Below are positions 9,624 to 18,216 of a stretch of 64,000 nucleotides of DNA, one piece after another. Source of the stretch: CAZABP01 sp964483245 (GTDB lineage Bacteria > Planctomycetota > UBA1135 > UBA2386); assembly GCA_964483245.1 (NCBI GenBank), contig CAZABP010000007.1:60190-124189 (forward strand). Reading direction: 5' to 3'. The translations under genes and the position numbers were made by a program. The number at the start of each line of letters is the position of its first letter. Positions within the stretch are counted from its first letter, which is position 1. The notes below the pieces were generated by a model. It was not told the origin of the DNA. It saw only the letters and a list, made by a program, of their open reading frames with translations, and made no database searches.

Positions 9624-10481
9624 TCACCGCACCGGCGGATCCGCGCGCATCGGCTGCGCCCAGCCGAACTTGTCGCGCAGCACCTGGAAGAAGCTCCCGG
9701 GCCCTTCGGTCAGCAGCTGGAACTCGAACGGCGCGCGGCGCACCTGCACGCGGTCGCCGGTGCGCACGTCGAGTCGGATCTGCCCATCCACGATCAGCGG
9801 TGTGACCTCTTCGCCGCCACTGTCGGTCACCATCAGGTCGATCCCCTGCCCGATCGGCACGACCAACGGACGCAGCGTCAGCGTGTGGGACGCGAGCGGC
9901 GTCAACACGAGCGCGTCGAGGCGCGGCGACAGCACCGGCCCCCCGGCCGCCATCGAGTACGCCGTGGATCCGGTCGGCGACGCAACGATGACGCCGTCGC
10001 CCCAGTACGTCGCCAGCTCACGGTCCGGGCGGAACGCGCGGATCGCGACGATTCCAGCGTTGGCGCCGCGGCTCAGCACGCCGTCGTTGAGCGACCAGAT
10101 CGTCTCGCTCGCGCTGCCGTCGGCGCGCGCGACCGTGAACCCGAGCATCAGCCGCGCCTCGGGGGACAACGCACCCTGCTCCCAGGCGCGGAATGCGTGC
10201 TGCGCCTGATCCGGCCGGTATGCCGCGAGGAACCCGAGCCGGCCGAGGTTGACGCCGAGCGTCGGCTTCTGGTGCGGACCCATCCGGCGCGCGGTCGCGA
10301 GGATCGACCCGTCGCCGCCGAACACGATCACGAGGTCGGCGCGCTCGGTGTCGAGCGGCGCCTCGCGGTCGAGCTGCACGCGGACCGATGTCACCTGCGG
10401 GCGCAGCCAGGCTTCGAAGCGCTCGATCTCGGCGCGCGCGCCACCCTTGCGCTCGTCGCCGACGATCAGGACGTGGACCAT
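9624..10481 (-). CDS. nadK: NAD kinase
   Basis: NAD kinase phosphorylates NAD to NADP using ATP or polyphosphate. The 285-residue protein shows the family signature GGDGS (residues 55-59) after LVIVF, then NDGVLSRG, and the conserved glycine-rich strand GDGVIVASPTGSTAYSMAAG that shapes the NAD site. I chose the ATG at 10481 (MVHVLIVGDE) because it begins directly at the first Rossmann strand and fits the usual length of ~290; longer in-frame starts would run into dxs. It lies 31 bp after dxs, the last gene of an isoprenoid operon, an arrangement seen in many bacteria. Confidence 0.93.
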   Translation of the reverse strand: MVHVLIVGDERKGGARAEIERFEAWLRPQVTSVRVQLDREAPLDTERADLVIVFGGDGSILATARRMGPHQKPTLGVNLGRLGFLAAYRPDQAQHAFRAWEQGALSPEARLMLGFTVARADGSASETIWSLNDGVLSRGANAGIVAIRAFRPDRELATYWGDGVIVASPTGSTAYSMAAGGPVLSPRLDALVLTPLASHTLTLRPLVVPIGQGIDLMVTDSGGEEVTPLIVDGQIRLDVRTGDRVQVRRAPFEFQLLTEGPGSFFQVLRDKFGWAQPMRADPPVR

Positions 10482-10512
10482 CGCCGCCGTTGCCTGGGCA
10501 CCTGCCGGGTGC

Positions 10513-12453
10513 CTAGACCCGGGCCGACTGCCGGGCCACCACGCGCGCCGCGATCCCGCGCGCATCGAGCCCGAGTTCGGCGAGCTGCTCGCTGCGCGCC
10601 GCATGCTCGATGAACCGATCCGGGACGCCGAGCAGCTCGACGCGCGCGCGCACCGGGCCCTGTGCCGCCAGCAGCTCCAGCACGGCTGAACCGAACCCGC
10701 CCATGACCTGATGGTCTTCGAGCGTCAGCACGTAGTCGTGTCGATCGGCCAGCGCGAGGATCGTTTCGGCATCCAGCGGCTTGGCGAACCGCGCATTGAC
10801 GACCTCGAGCTCGAGCCCGCCGGCCGACAGCAGCTCGGCGGCGGCGAGGGCGATCTCGACCATGTGGCCATAGGCGAGGATCGCGGCGTCGCGGCCGGGA
10901 CGCAGCACCTCGGCGCGGCCGAGCTCGATCGGCGTGCGCCGCACGGTCGCCGGCAGCGCCAGCGACGCCTGCGCCTCGCCACGCGGGTAGCGGATCGCGG
11001 CGGGGCCGTCGAGCCGCGCGCCGAACTGCAGCATCGCGAGCAGCTCTTCACCGTCGCGCGGCGCCATCAACACGAGGTTCGGCAGCGTGCGCAGATACGC
11101 GATGTCGAACAGACCGTTGTGCGTCGGTCCGTCCTCGCCGACCAGCCCGGCGCGGTCGAGCGCGAACAGCACCGGCACGTTCTGCAGCGCCACCTCCTGG
11201 AACACCTGGTCGTAGCCGCGCTGCAGGAACGTCGAGTAGATCGCGGCCACCGGCCGCATGCCGGCCGTCGCGAGGCCGGACGCGAATGCGACCGCATGCT
11301 GCTCGGCGATCCCGGCGTCGACGAAGCGATCCGGGAAACGGTCGCGGAACTTCATCAGCCCGGTCCCATCCGGCATCGCCGCCGTGATCGCGACGATCCG
11401 CGGATCCTGCTCGGCGAGCTGTTCGACCCCTTGGGCGAACCAGTCGGTCCACGAGCGGCCGCGCTGCGGCGCCTGCGCCGGCAGCAGCACCGGCGGCTCG
11501 ACCGGGACCGCCTTCGGCTTCGGCTTCGCCGCGTGCGCGCGGTCGTAGCGCTCCTCCGAGCCGGGCACGCCGTGCCCCTTCTCGGTCGTGACGTGCAGCA
11601 TCACGACCCCGTCGCGGTTCTTGACCCGCTCGATGACCGACAGCAGCTCCGGGAGGTCGTGCCCGTCGATCGGGCCGAAGTACTGGAACCCCAGCTCCTC
11701 GAAGATCTGCGTCGGCGCGATCGTCTGCCGCAGCACCGTCAGCCCCTGCTCGAGGCTGTCGTCCAGATCCTTGCCGATGACCGGGATCGACTGGATCAGG
11801 TTGTGCAGCGTGCGCTTCGCCTGGTTGTAGAGGTTGCCGGTCCGGATCCGGTTCAGGTAGCGCGACAGCGCACCCACCGTCTTCGCGATCGACCAGCGGT
11901 TGTCGTTCAGGATCACCAGCAGCCGGTCGCGCTCCAGCGAGCCGCCGTGGTTCAGCGCCTCGAACGCCACTCCGCAACCCATCGCCGCGTCCCCGACCAC
12001 CGCGACCGAGTGCCGGCGCCGGCCGAGCAGCCGGTCACCGACGCTGATGCCGAGCGCACAGGAGGTCGCCGTCCCGGCGTGGCCGTACGTGTAGACGTCG
12101 TATGGCGACTCGAACCGGTTCGTGAACCCGGACAGCCCGTCCTTCTGCCGCAGCGTGCCGAAGCGTTCCTTGCGTCCGGTCAGCAGCTTGTGCGGGTAGC
12201 TCTGGTGCCCGACGTCGAACACCAGCCGGTCGTCGGCGAAGTCGAACAGGTAGTGCAGCGCCACCGTCAGCTCGACGACCCCCATGCTCGAGCCCAGGTG
12301 CCCGCCGGTCACCTGGACCGTGTCGAGGATCACCTGGCGCAGCTCCTTGCACAGTTCGGGGAGCTGATCCCGGCGCAGCCGCTTCAGGTCGTCCGGGATC
12401 TGGATCGTGTCGAACAGCGGCGTCGGCGCCGGGGAGGAATCGGGTGCGTTCAC
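10513..12453 (-). CDS. dxs: 1-deoxy-D-xylulose-5-phosphate synthase
   Basis: DXS condenses pyruvate and glyceraldehyde 3-phosphate with thiamine diphosphate, the first step of the non-mevalonate isoprenoid pathway. The 646-residue length is typical. Visible signatures are TGGHLGSSMGVVELT near residue 50, DVGHQSYPHKLLTGR, the thiamine-diphosphate motif GDAAMGCGVAFEALN followed by NDN, and the transketolase-type region ATAGMRPVAAIYSTFLQRGYDQ with DRAGLVGEDGPTH. It sits 21 bp after the prenyl synthase gene and before NAD kinase, so precursor synthesis and chain elongation are co-transcribed. Confidence 0.96.
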   Translation of the reverse strand: MNAPDSSPAPTPLFDTIQIPDDLKRLRRDQLPELCKELRQVILDTVQVTGGHLGSSMGVVELTVALHYLFDFADDRLVFDVGHQSYPHKLLTGRKERFGTLRQKDGLSGFTNRFESPYDVYTYGHAGTATSCALGISVGDRLLGRRRHSVAVVGDAAMGCGVAFEALNHGGSLERDRLLVILNDNRWSIAKTVGALSRYLNRIRTGNLYNQAKRTLHNLIQSIPVIGKDLDDSLEQGLTVLRQTIAPTQIFEELGFQYFGPIDGHDLPELLSVIERVKNRDGVVMLHVTTEKGHGVPGSEERYDRAHAAKPKPKAVPVEPPVLLPAQAPQRGRSWTDWFAQGVEQLAEQDPRIVAITAAMPDGTGLMKFRDRFPDRFVDAGIAEQHAVAFASGLATAGMRPVAAIYSTFLQRGYDQVFQEVALQNVPVLFALDRAGLVGEDGPTHNGLFDIAYLRTLPNLVLMAPRDGEELLAMLQFGARLDGPAAIRYPRGEAQASLALPATVRRTPIELGRAEVLRPGRDAAILAYGHMVEIALAAAELLSAGGLELEVVNARFAKPLDAETILALADRHDYVLTLEDHQVMGGFGSAVLELLAAQGPVRARVELLGVPDRFIEHAARSEQLAELGLDARGIAARVVARQSARV

Positions 12454-12474
12454 CTGCGGTTTCGTGGGCAGCGA

Positions 12475-13377
12475 TCAGTTCCGGCGGTGCGCGGAACGGA
12501 GCGCGGCATCTTGCAGCAGCCCGACGGTCGAATCCAGCCCAGGGCCCGCCGGCAGCGCGCGGCAAACCGTTGGCGCCAAGGCAATTGCGCGCTCCGCTTC
12601 CTGCCTCGCCGCCGCCAGGCTGGCGTCCAGCCCCAGCAGCCCCGGATACGTCGCCTTGCCGGCCGCGGCGTCCTGGCCCGTGTTCTTGCCCAGCGCCGCC
12701 GCATCGCCGGTCACGTCGAGGCAGTCGTCGGCGATCTGGAACGCCCGCCCGAGCGCCGCGCCGTACGCACGCAGGTCTCCCAGGACCTCGCGCGAGCCCC
12801 CGCCCGAAAGCGCCCCGATCTCGAGCGACGCCGTGATCAGCGCCCCCGTCTTGCGATCGTGGATCTGCTGCAGCTCGCTGAGGGCCAGACCGCTGCGCCG
12901 TTCCGCCGCCAGGTCCAGCACCTGCCCGCCGACCATCCCGAGGCTGCCGGCCGCCGTCGCCAACACCCGCACCGCGTCGGCGCCACCACTTGCCGCCGCC
13001 GCGAACGCCAGCGTCAACAGCGCGTCCCCCGCCAACACCGCGACCGCCTCGCCGAACACCTTGTGGCAGGTCGGGCGCCCGCGCCGCAGGTCGTCGTCGT
13101 CCATGAATGGCAGGTCATCGTGCACCAGACTGTACGTGTGCAGCAGTTCCACCGCCGCCGCACACCCCAGCGCGCGCGCCGGCTCGCCACCCGTCGCCAC
13201 CGCACCCAGCAACACCAACACCGGCCGCAGCCGCTTGCCGCCCGGAAACATCACGTACCGCATCGCGCGGTGCAGCTCCGCCGGCATCTCCTCCTCCGGT
13301 GGCAACCAGCGCTCAAGCTCCGCCTCGATCCGCGGCAGCCACTGCTGCGTGAACGCCGCCAGCGGCGAGTCCGTCAT
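12475..13377 (-). CDS. ispA: Polyprenyl (farnesyl/geranylgeranyl) diphosphate synthase
   Basis: This enzyme elongates dimethylallyl diphosphate with isopentenyl diphosphate. The 300-residue protein has GGKRLRP (residues 46-52), the first aspartate-rich motif HDDLPFMDDDDLRRG (residues 86-100) and the second one QIADDCLDVTGD near residue 220. Length and motif spacing fit IspA-type medium-chain synthases; exact chain length cannot be decided. The ATG at 13377 is fixed by a 4-bp overlap with the upstream coiled-coil gene. Longer in-frame starts would overlap that gene heavily and are rejected. Confidence 0.92.
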   Translation of the reverse strand: MTDSPLAAFTQQWLPRIEAELERWLPPEEEMPAELHRAMRYVMFPGGKRLRPVLVLLGAVATGGEPARALGCAAAVELLHTYSLVHDDLPFMDDDDLRRGRPTCHKVFGEAVAVLAGDALLTLAFAAAASGGADAVRVLATAAGSLGMVGGQVLDLAAERRSGLALSELQQIHDRKTGALITASLEIGALSGGGSREVLGDLRAYGAALGRAFQIADDCLDVTGDAAALGKNTGQDAAAGKATYPGLLGLDASLAAARQEAERAIALAPTVCRALPAGPGLDSTVGLLQDAALRSAHRRN

Positions 13378-14477
13378 CGAGCTGCCTGCTGCACGAATCC
13401 CAGCATCCGTTCCGTCGCATCTCCGACCGTCACACCGGGCAGCGCCAACCGCCAACCCTGCGCCGCAATCGGCGTCGATCCGCCGGAATGGAACACCACC
13501 CCTTCCTTCAGCTCCAGGGCCACACCATCCGTCGCCGCATCCACCACCACGCGCAGCTTCGCCGCCTCCACCGCACCCGTCAGCAGCTTCCCCTCATAGG
13601 ACAGCAACAACACATCCGCGAAGCCGTGCTCCGTCACCCCTCCCAACCGCGACACCCGCCAGTTCCTCCCCTGCTCCGACGCCGCCAACAACACATCCAA
13701 CCGCTCCCGCCAAATGGCCAACTCCGCCGGCGCCACCCGCCGCGGCTCCCGCGGCTCCGCCACCGGATAGCTCCCCTCCACCCGCACCAGCGCCGGCAGC
13801 TCCGCCTCCCACATCTCGCCGAACACTCCCGCCAACTCCACCGCCAATCCCTCCTCCGGCAGCTCCCGCCGCTCCCCATCCTCCAACACCGTCCCGCCAA
13901 AACACCGCAACGTCACCACGCCCTTCCCGCGATCCAACGTCACCGTCACCCGCTGCGCCAAGTACAGCACCGTCCGCATCTCCACCCTCTCCAACATCTC
14001 CACCCCCAACAACTCCCGCTCCCCCACCCCCTGCGCGCGCAGCACCCGCAACCCCGCGTGCCCATCCTCCACCAGACACCGCTGCAGCGTCCGCACCACC
14101 GCGCGCGTCTGCTCCGTCATCGGCGCCATCCCCTCCCGCAACATCTCTACCCGATCCTTCGCCAACACCGCCATCCGCTCCGCCTGCTCCTCCAACATCC
14201 CATCCAACTTCCCCCTGCTCTCGATCGCCGCCGCCAGCTCCCTCTCCAACCTCTCCTTCGCCTCCCGCTCCCGCCCCAACTCCGCCTCCCGCTCCACCAC
14301 CTCTCCCCGCATCTGCTCCACATCCCCGTGCATCCGCGCCGTCTCCCCGCGCATCCGCTCCACCTCACCCCGCGCCACCCGCTCCGCCGCCCACGCCCGC
14401 CGCACCTCACTCACCCCCCAAGTCGCGCCCGCCCCAACCGCCACCACCGCAGCCACCAGCACCAGTCCGCGCAACAT
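13374..14477 (-). CDS. Membrane-anchored coiled-coil protein, function unknown
   Basis: This 367-residue protein has an N-terminal membrane segment (about residues 4-24), then a long charged coiled coil (about residues 28-115, rich in E, R and M), then a globular C-terminal part with no motif I recognise. It is the first gene of the ispA-dxs-nadK unit and overlaps ispA by 4 bp, a place often held by xseB, which this is not. Base use is odd: the sense strand is very rich in G, with codons such as GTG, GCG, GGG and GAG, while the neighbours prefer GTC, GCC, GGC and GAC. The ORF is clearly real from its coupling; its role is open. Confidence 0.7.
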   Translation of the reverse strand: MLRGLVLVAAVVAVGAGATWGVSEVRRAWAAERVARGEVERMRGETARMHGDVEQMRGEVVEREAELGREREAKERLERELAAAIESRGKLDGMLEEQAERMAVLAKDRVEMLREGMAPMTEQTRAVVRTLQRCLVEDGHAGLRVLRAQGVGERELLGVEMLERVEMRTVLYLAQRVTVTLDRGKGVVTLRCFGGTVLEDGERRELPEEGLAVELAGVFGEMWEAELPALVRVEGSYPVAEPREPRRVAPAELAIWRERLDVLLAASEQGRNWRVSRLGGVTEHGFADVLLLSYEGKLLTGAVEAAKLRVVVDAATDGVALELKEGVVFHSGGSTPIAAQGWRLALPGVTVGDATERMLGFVQQAAR

Positions 14478-14824
14478 CGGGCGCTGAGACGAGCAGCCGC
14501 CGGGCCTATTGCAAGCCTTCAGCGCCGAGCAACCCGGTACTCCCCCAGTAGCTCGGGAGAGGCGCGACCTCGTCGCGAGAGCGGTCGCAGCGCGCGCAGG
14601 GCGAGGAAGCGGGCCGAGGGCGACCGAGGCGGGGCCTAAGCCCCGCCGCAGGGAGCCCGAGGTCTGCTGACGATGCCAAGCTCGCCGTGGCGGCGGCGGT
14701 GGCCCCGCGTCACGGCGAGCGGGGCGCGATGCGGCGCCGCACGCAGCAGAGGTCGCGCGTCGACCGAGCTACCAGCGGTGCGCGATGCCGCGCCGCTCGC
14801 AGCAGAGGTCGCGCATCGACCGAG
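14478..14824. other. Intergenic region with a hairpin and a 49-bp direct repeat
   Basis: No credible gene is visible in these ~350 bp. The segment contains short GC palindromes around 14565-14600, a perfect 8-bp-stem hairpin at 14628-14647, and two copies of a 49-bp repeat at 14724-14828. It separates the isoprenoid operon from the upstream gene on the same strand, so it must hold either a terminator, a promoter, or both. Confidence 0.6.
14628..14647. terminator. Perfect GC hairpin, terminator-like without U-tract
   Basis: GGCGGGGC pairs perfectly with GCCCCGCC around the 4-nt loop CTAA. It lies ~180 bp past the stop of the HEAT-like gene (14825-15634). There is no run of T on either side, so it would act as a pause or Rho-assisted site, or as an mRNA 3'-end stabiliser. 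Confidence 0.5.
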
Positions 14825-14828
14825 CTAC
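14724..14828. repeat. Two-copy 49-bp direct repeat, period 56 bp
   Basis: Copies at 14724-14772 and 14780-14828 both run from GCGCGATG to ACCGAGCTAC with only a few substitutions. The second copy covers the stop codon of the minus-strand gene at 14825. This looks like a recent local duplication of a 3'-end sequence. Confidence 0.8.
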
Positions 14829-15634
14829 GGTTTGTCCCAATCCGCGTTCTTGTTCTTGTTCCACCAGGTGTTCCACTCCTCCGCGGTGCGGAAGTTCTGG
14901 CGGCTCATCTTCGCCATCGTCGAGTTGAAGTCCTCGGTGATGATCTGCAGCCGGCGGCGTGACGTCTCGGCATCCGTGTCGTTCAGATCCAACGTCGCCT
15001 TCGCGTTCCCCTCGACCTCGCCGTACTTCTTCAGCAGCTTCTCGAAGATCTCCTTGCGCTCCTTGCCCGCCAGATCGTCGAAGTTGCCGAGCGCCTGTGC
15101 AGCCGCGGCGAGGATCGTGTCCTCCGGGTCCTTCAGCGCGCGGTCGAGCAGGAAGTCGATGTGCGCCTTCTCCTTGGTGCGGCCGATGTTCTTCAGGATC
15201 TCAGCGCGCAGCGCAACCCAGTCGTTCTTGCGGAACCGGTTGTCGTTGTAGGCGGCGACCAGCGCCTTCGCGCCGTCGGCTTTCATCTGACTCAGCGCGG
15301 CCGCGGCGGCGACGTAGATCCCCTTCGCTTCCGGATCGCGCGTGCGGATCTTGAAGGTGTCGCCGACGACCTTGACGACGTCCTTCTGGTCCTTCTCGTG
15401 CATCGTCGCGTACGGCTTCAGCAGCTTCACGTCGAGCACCTGGATCGCCTCGGCATCCTTCTCCATCTTCTTGTCGCCGAGCAGCGCCTTGTACTCCTTG
15501 ATCGCGTCGGCGACGGCGGGGTCAGGCTTGCTGGCGGCGGCAGGTGCAGGCTCCTGAGCGGTCAGGAGCATCCCGAGCGAAGCTGCGGCGAACGACGCAG
15601 CCAACGGGCGAACGGAACGGAGCAGTGCTTTCAT
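14825..15634 (-). CDS. Exported helical protein with HEAT-like repeats
   Basis: This 269-residue protein has a signal peptide (cleavage near MLLTAQ), then an Ala/Pro-rich spacer, then lysine- and alanine-rich helices. The segments DWVALRAEILKNIG and DTILAAAAQALGNF look like HEAT-type repeat helices. The C-terminus is polar (TAEEWNTWWNKNK). I chose ATG 15634 because CGGAGG sits 6 nt before it; an ATG 18 nt upstream has no such site. A similar C-terminal RRWQDWWKG appears in the zinc-ribbon/HEAT protein at 58087-59187, so the two may belong to one family. No enzyme motif; probable periplasmic scaffold. Confidence 0.7.
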   Translation of the reverse strand: MKALLRSVRPLAASFAAASLGMLLTAQEPAPAAASKPDPAVADAIKEYKALLGDKKMEKDAEAIQVLDVKLLKPYATMHEKDQKDVVKVVGDTFKIRTRDPEAKGIYVAAAAALSQMKADGAKALVAAYNDNRFRKNDWVALRAEILKNIGRTKEKAHIDFLLDRALKDPEDTILAAAAQALGNFDDLAGKERKEIFEKLLKKYGEVEGNAKATLDLNDTDAETSRRRLQIITEDFNSTMAKMSRQNFRTAEEWNTWWNKNKNADWDKP

Positions 15635-15729
15635 GTCGGCCTCCGAGGACATTGGGAGGGATCCCAGGATCCCCCATCAAACGGCGTTCCAGGATAGCCC
15701 GGGAACGCGGCTAGTCCGACGCCCACCTC

Positions 15730-18000
15730 CTACCAGAGCTCCCCGAGCAGCTCCCGGCCGATCGCGCGCGCCGCCGCCGGGTCCAACCGATGCCACTGCG
15801 ATGGGTGCGCGCCCGGCAGTCCGCGCGCTTCCGCACGGCGTGCGATCTGCAGCGCGAGATTGCGGAATCCGCGCGCGTGCGGCGAGTCACCCGGCTCGCC
15901 ATCCAGGAACCCGGCAATGTGCGCAAGCACCAGCTCGGTGTGTGGACTCAGCGCGAGCGCCGCGGTCTCGGCGCGTGCCTCGAACTCGCTCTCGATCGCC
16001 AGTGCGTCGAAACCGAACGAGAACAACAGCCCGAGGATGCGCAGCAGGTTCTCCTCCGGCGGCAGGTAGTGGAACGCGTCGACCAGATGCGCATGCTCGT
16101 GCCAGCGGATCATGTCGAGCACGGCGGACTCGAGCTGCGGGTCCGCGACCGGTGAAGTCAGCGACAGCCGCCAGTCCACACCCAACGTCTCCAGCTCGCC
16201 GATGCGTTGCGGCAGCGGATCGCGCAGCACGACCTCACCATCCTCACGCGCGACGCGGCGTCGCTCGCGGATCGCCCAGGCCCACTCGCGCACGGCGTCG
16301 TAGTCGACGATGTAGTGGTTGAACAGCGCGACGCCGGCGAGGTCGCCGCCGTAGACCGAGCCGAGTGAACGCACGCGCCGGTCCTCGGCGACCACTTCGC
16401 GCGTGCGCGCCGGCAGCGGCAGGTCCGCATGCTCGGCGACGTCGGCCAGCGACAACCGGGTCAGCAGCATCGCCTCCACCGGACGCCCGTCGCGCTGCCC
16501 GAGCACGAGATGGCGGTTCCAGCCGCTGACGAACGTGCCGATCCCTGGGCTGAACGGATCCACCATCTCGCCGACGAACGGGATCTGGAACCGGCGCGGC
16601 TCGCCGACGACGTCTTCGCCGAAGATCTCGCGCCCGATCCGCCGCAGTTCGTCGAGGACCGAGTCGAGCGACCGTGGCTCCGAACCCGCCAGGTAGCCCT
16701 GATAGACGACGCGACGCAGCGCCCGCTCGAACGAGAGCCGCCGGCCGATCCGCTCTTCGATCGCACCGAGCCGCGCCCGCGTCGGGGCGTCACTGGTGCG
16801 CAGCCGCGCCAACGCCAGCACGCGCGCCGCCGGTTCGATCAGCCCGACGTGCTCGAGCGCTTCGATCAGCGCGACGGCATCCTCCGGCCGCGCCAGCGGC
16901 TCCTCGCCGGACATCCACGGTCCATCCAGCAACGTGCGCCAGGCGCTGCGGACCTGGTTGCGCGGATCGTCGATGACGTCGCGCGGCAGCGAAGCCGCGA
17001 GCTCATCGAGGTACGCCCGCAGGTCGCCGCAACGCAGCACGACCTCGCGCCACAGCCGCCGCTCGGCCGGTGTGCCAGGCGGCCCACCGCTGCGCTCGAG
17101 CTCCGCGCGCGCCGCAAACGCATCGCCGAGCCGCAGATGCAGATGCGCCAGCAGCGGGGCATCGACCGCGACGAGCTCGGCGAACCGGCGCGGATCCACC
17201 CGCAGCAGATCCAGGATCTGGTGCACGCGATCCTCGGTCACGCCACGCGCGAGCGCATCGCGCACGAGCTGGCGGACTCCGGCGTCGTACGGCCGCACGC
17301 GCAGGGAACTCATCAACGCCGCCCAGCCGAGATCCTGCCGCTCACCGTGCGCATGCAACTCGGCGAGACCGAGATCGCCGATCCCGGGCACGCGCCGATC
17401 GCCCCGCAGCCGCTCGTAGATCGCGGCGGCTTCCGCCACCTGCAGCGCGGCGCGCAACGCGGCGGCCCGGGCGATGCCGACCAGCGGGTGCTGCCCGCTG
17501 GCGGTATCCAGCTCCGCGTAGACCGCGAGCGCACGCTCGCTGTCGGTGCTGCGCAGCGTGTGCGCGAGTCCGAGCCAGGCCCAGAAGCAGCTGCGGTCGG
17601 CGGCGAGCGCGCGCTCGAACCACTGCAGCTTCTCGCCGGTGCGCGGCGCGATCCGACCGGCGAGGTACAGCGCCGGCGCGGACCCGCCATCGCCGTCCAG
17701 CCGCTGCTCCGCTTCGGTGCGCAGCAGCGCGATCCGTCCGCGCTCGCGCAGCAGGTCCTGGCGCAGCCGGTGCGCGTCGACCTGGTCCGGCCAGCGCGCG
17801 AGGATCCGTTCCAACTCGGCGAGGCTCTCCCGGTCTTGCTCGCGCTCCGCCATGCCGCGCGCGGCGGCCACCCACTCGTCACCCGGCTGCGTGCCGGGAA
17901 CACCGGTCAGCGGTGTCGGCAGGTCCGGGCGCGGAGTCGCGCAGGCGGTGAGGAACGCGAGCAGCGCCGCTGTTGCATTCCGCAGCAGGGGGAGCCGCAG
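15730..18000 (-). CDS. TPR-type lipoprotein with zincin-like HExxH motif, start uncertain
   Basis: The frame encodes a lipoprotein signal (RLPLLRNATAALLAFLTAC, lipobox LTAC) followed by alpha-helical TPR-like repeats over ~350 residues. The C-terminal domain contains WHEHAHLVDAFH, an HExxH zinc motif, with ESEFEARAE 30-odd residues later as a possible third ligand. This suggests an outer-membrane-anchored metallopeptidase or a relative. No ATG, GTG or TTG lies just before the signal; CTG at 18000 gives the best lipoprotein signal, while GTG at 18216 would add a 72-residue extension encoded across the terminator of the upstream operon. The reading frame is secure; the start is not. Confidence 0.65.
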   Translation of the reverse strand: MRLPLLRNATAALLAFLTACATPRPDLPTPLTGVPGTQPGDEWVAAARGMAEREQDRESLAELERILARWPDQVDAHRLRQDLLRERGRIALLRTEAEQRLDGDGGSAPALYLAGRIAPRTGEKLQWFERALAADRSCFWAWLGLAHTLRSTDSERALAVYAELDTASGQHPLVGIARAAALRAALQVAEAAAIYERLRGDRRVPGIGDLGLAELHAHGERQDLGWAALMSSLRVRPYDAGVRQLVRDALARGVTEDRVHQILDLLRVDPRRFAELVAVDAPLLAHLHLRLGDAFAARAELERSGGPPGTPAERRLWREVVLRCGDLRAYLDELAASLPRDVIDDPRNQVRSAWRTLLDGPWMSGEEPLARPEDAVALIEALEHVGLIEPAARVLALARLRTSDAPTRARLGAIEERIGRRLSFERALRRVVYQGYLAGSEPRSLDSVLDELRRIGREIFGEDVVGEPRRFQIPFVGEMVDPFSPGIGTFVSGWNRHLVLGQRDGRPVEAMLLTRLSLADVAEHADLPLPARTREVVAEDRRVRSLGSVYGGDLAGVALFNHYIVDYDAVREWAWAIRERRRVAREDGEVVLRDPLPQRIGELETLGVDWRLSLTSPVADPQLESAVLDMIRWHEHAHLVDAFHYLPPEENLLRILGLLFSFGFDALAIESEFEARAETAALALSPHTELVLAHIAGFLDGEPGDSPHARGFRNLALQIARRAEARGLPGAHPSQWHRLDPAAARAIGRELLGELW

Positions 18001-18008
18001 AGCGGGCG

Positions 18009-18055
18009 AAAAAAAAGGGGCCGGGAACCCCGGAACGCCCGGAGCGCCCGACCCC
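18009..18055 (-). terminator. Strong intrinsic terminator of the Gld-type ABC operon
   Basis: On the minus strand a GC hairpin (GGGGTCGGG at 18055-18047 pairing with CCCGGCCCC at 18025-18017, one G-U) with an inner CCGG/CCGG stem is followed at once by eight T (18016-18009). It lies ~160 bp after the stop of the DUF4340 gene and just before the lipoprotein signal of the next gene. It is the clearest rho-independent terminator in the window. Confidence 0.88.
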
Positions 18056-18216
18056 CTCAGAAGGAGGAGATGCGGGCTTTTTCGACTGTGCCGGCGCGCG
18101 GCTTGATCCTGCTGGGCGCGGCAGCCGGACGCCAGCACTGGAAGCTCCGCTGGCACGGCAGCGACTGCCGCGGCCGGAGCTGTCCGGATTCCGGAAGGGA
18201 CGGCGTCCGCCGTCAC

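Noticed and set aside
10711..13599. 962-codon plus-strand frame opposite dxs and ispA
   Set aside because: It mirrors two genes with unmistakable catalytic motifs, and its product is Arg/His-rich low-complexity sequence.
14724..14828. Start of a CRISPR array
   Set aside because: Only two 49-bp copies with a 7-bp gap, no spacers of normal length, and no cas genes in the window.
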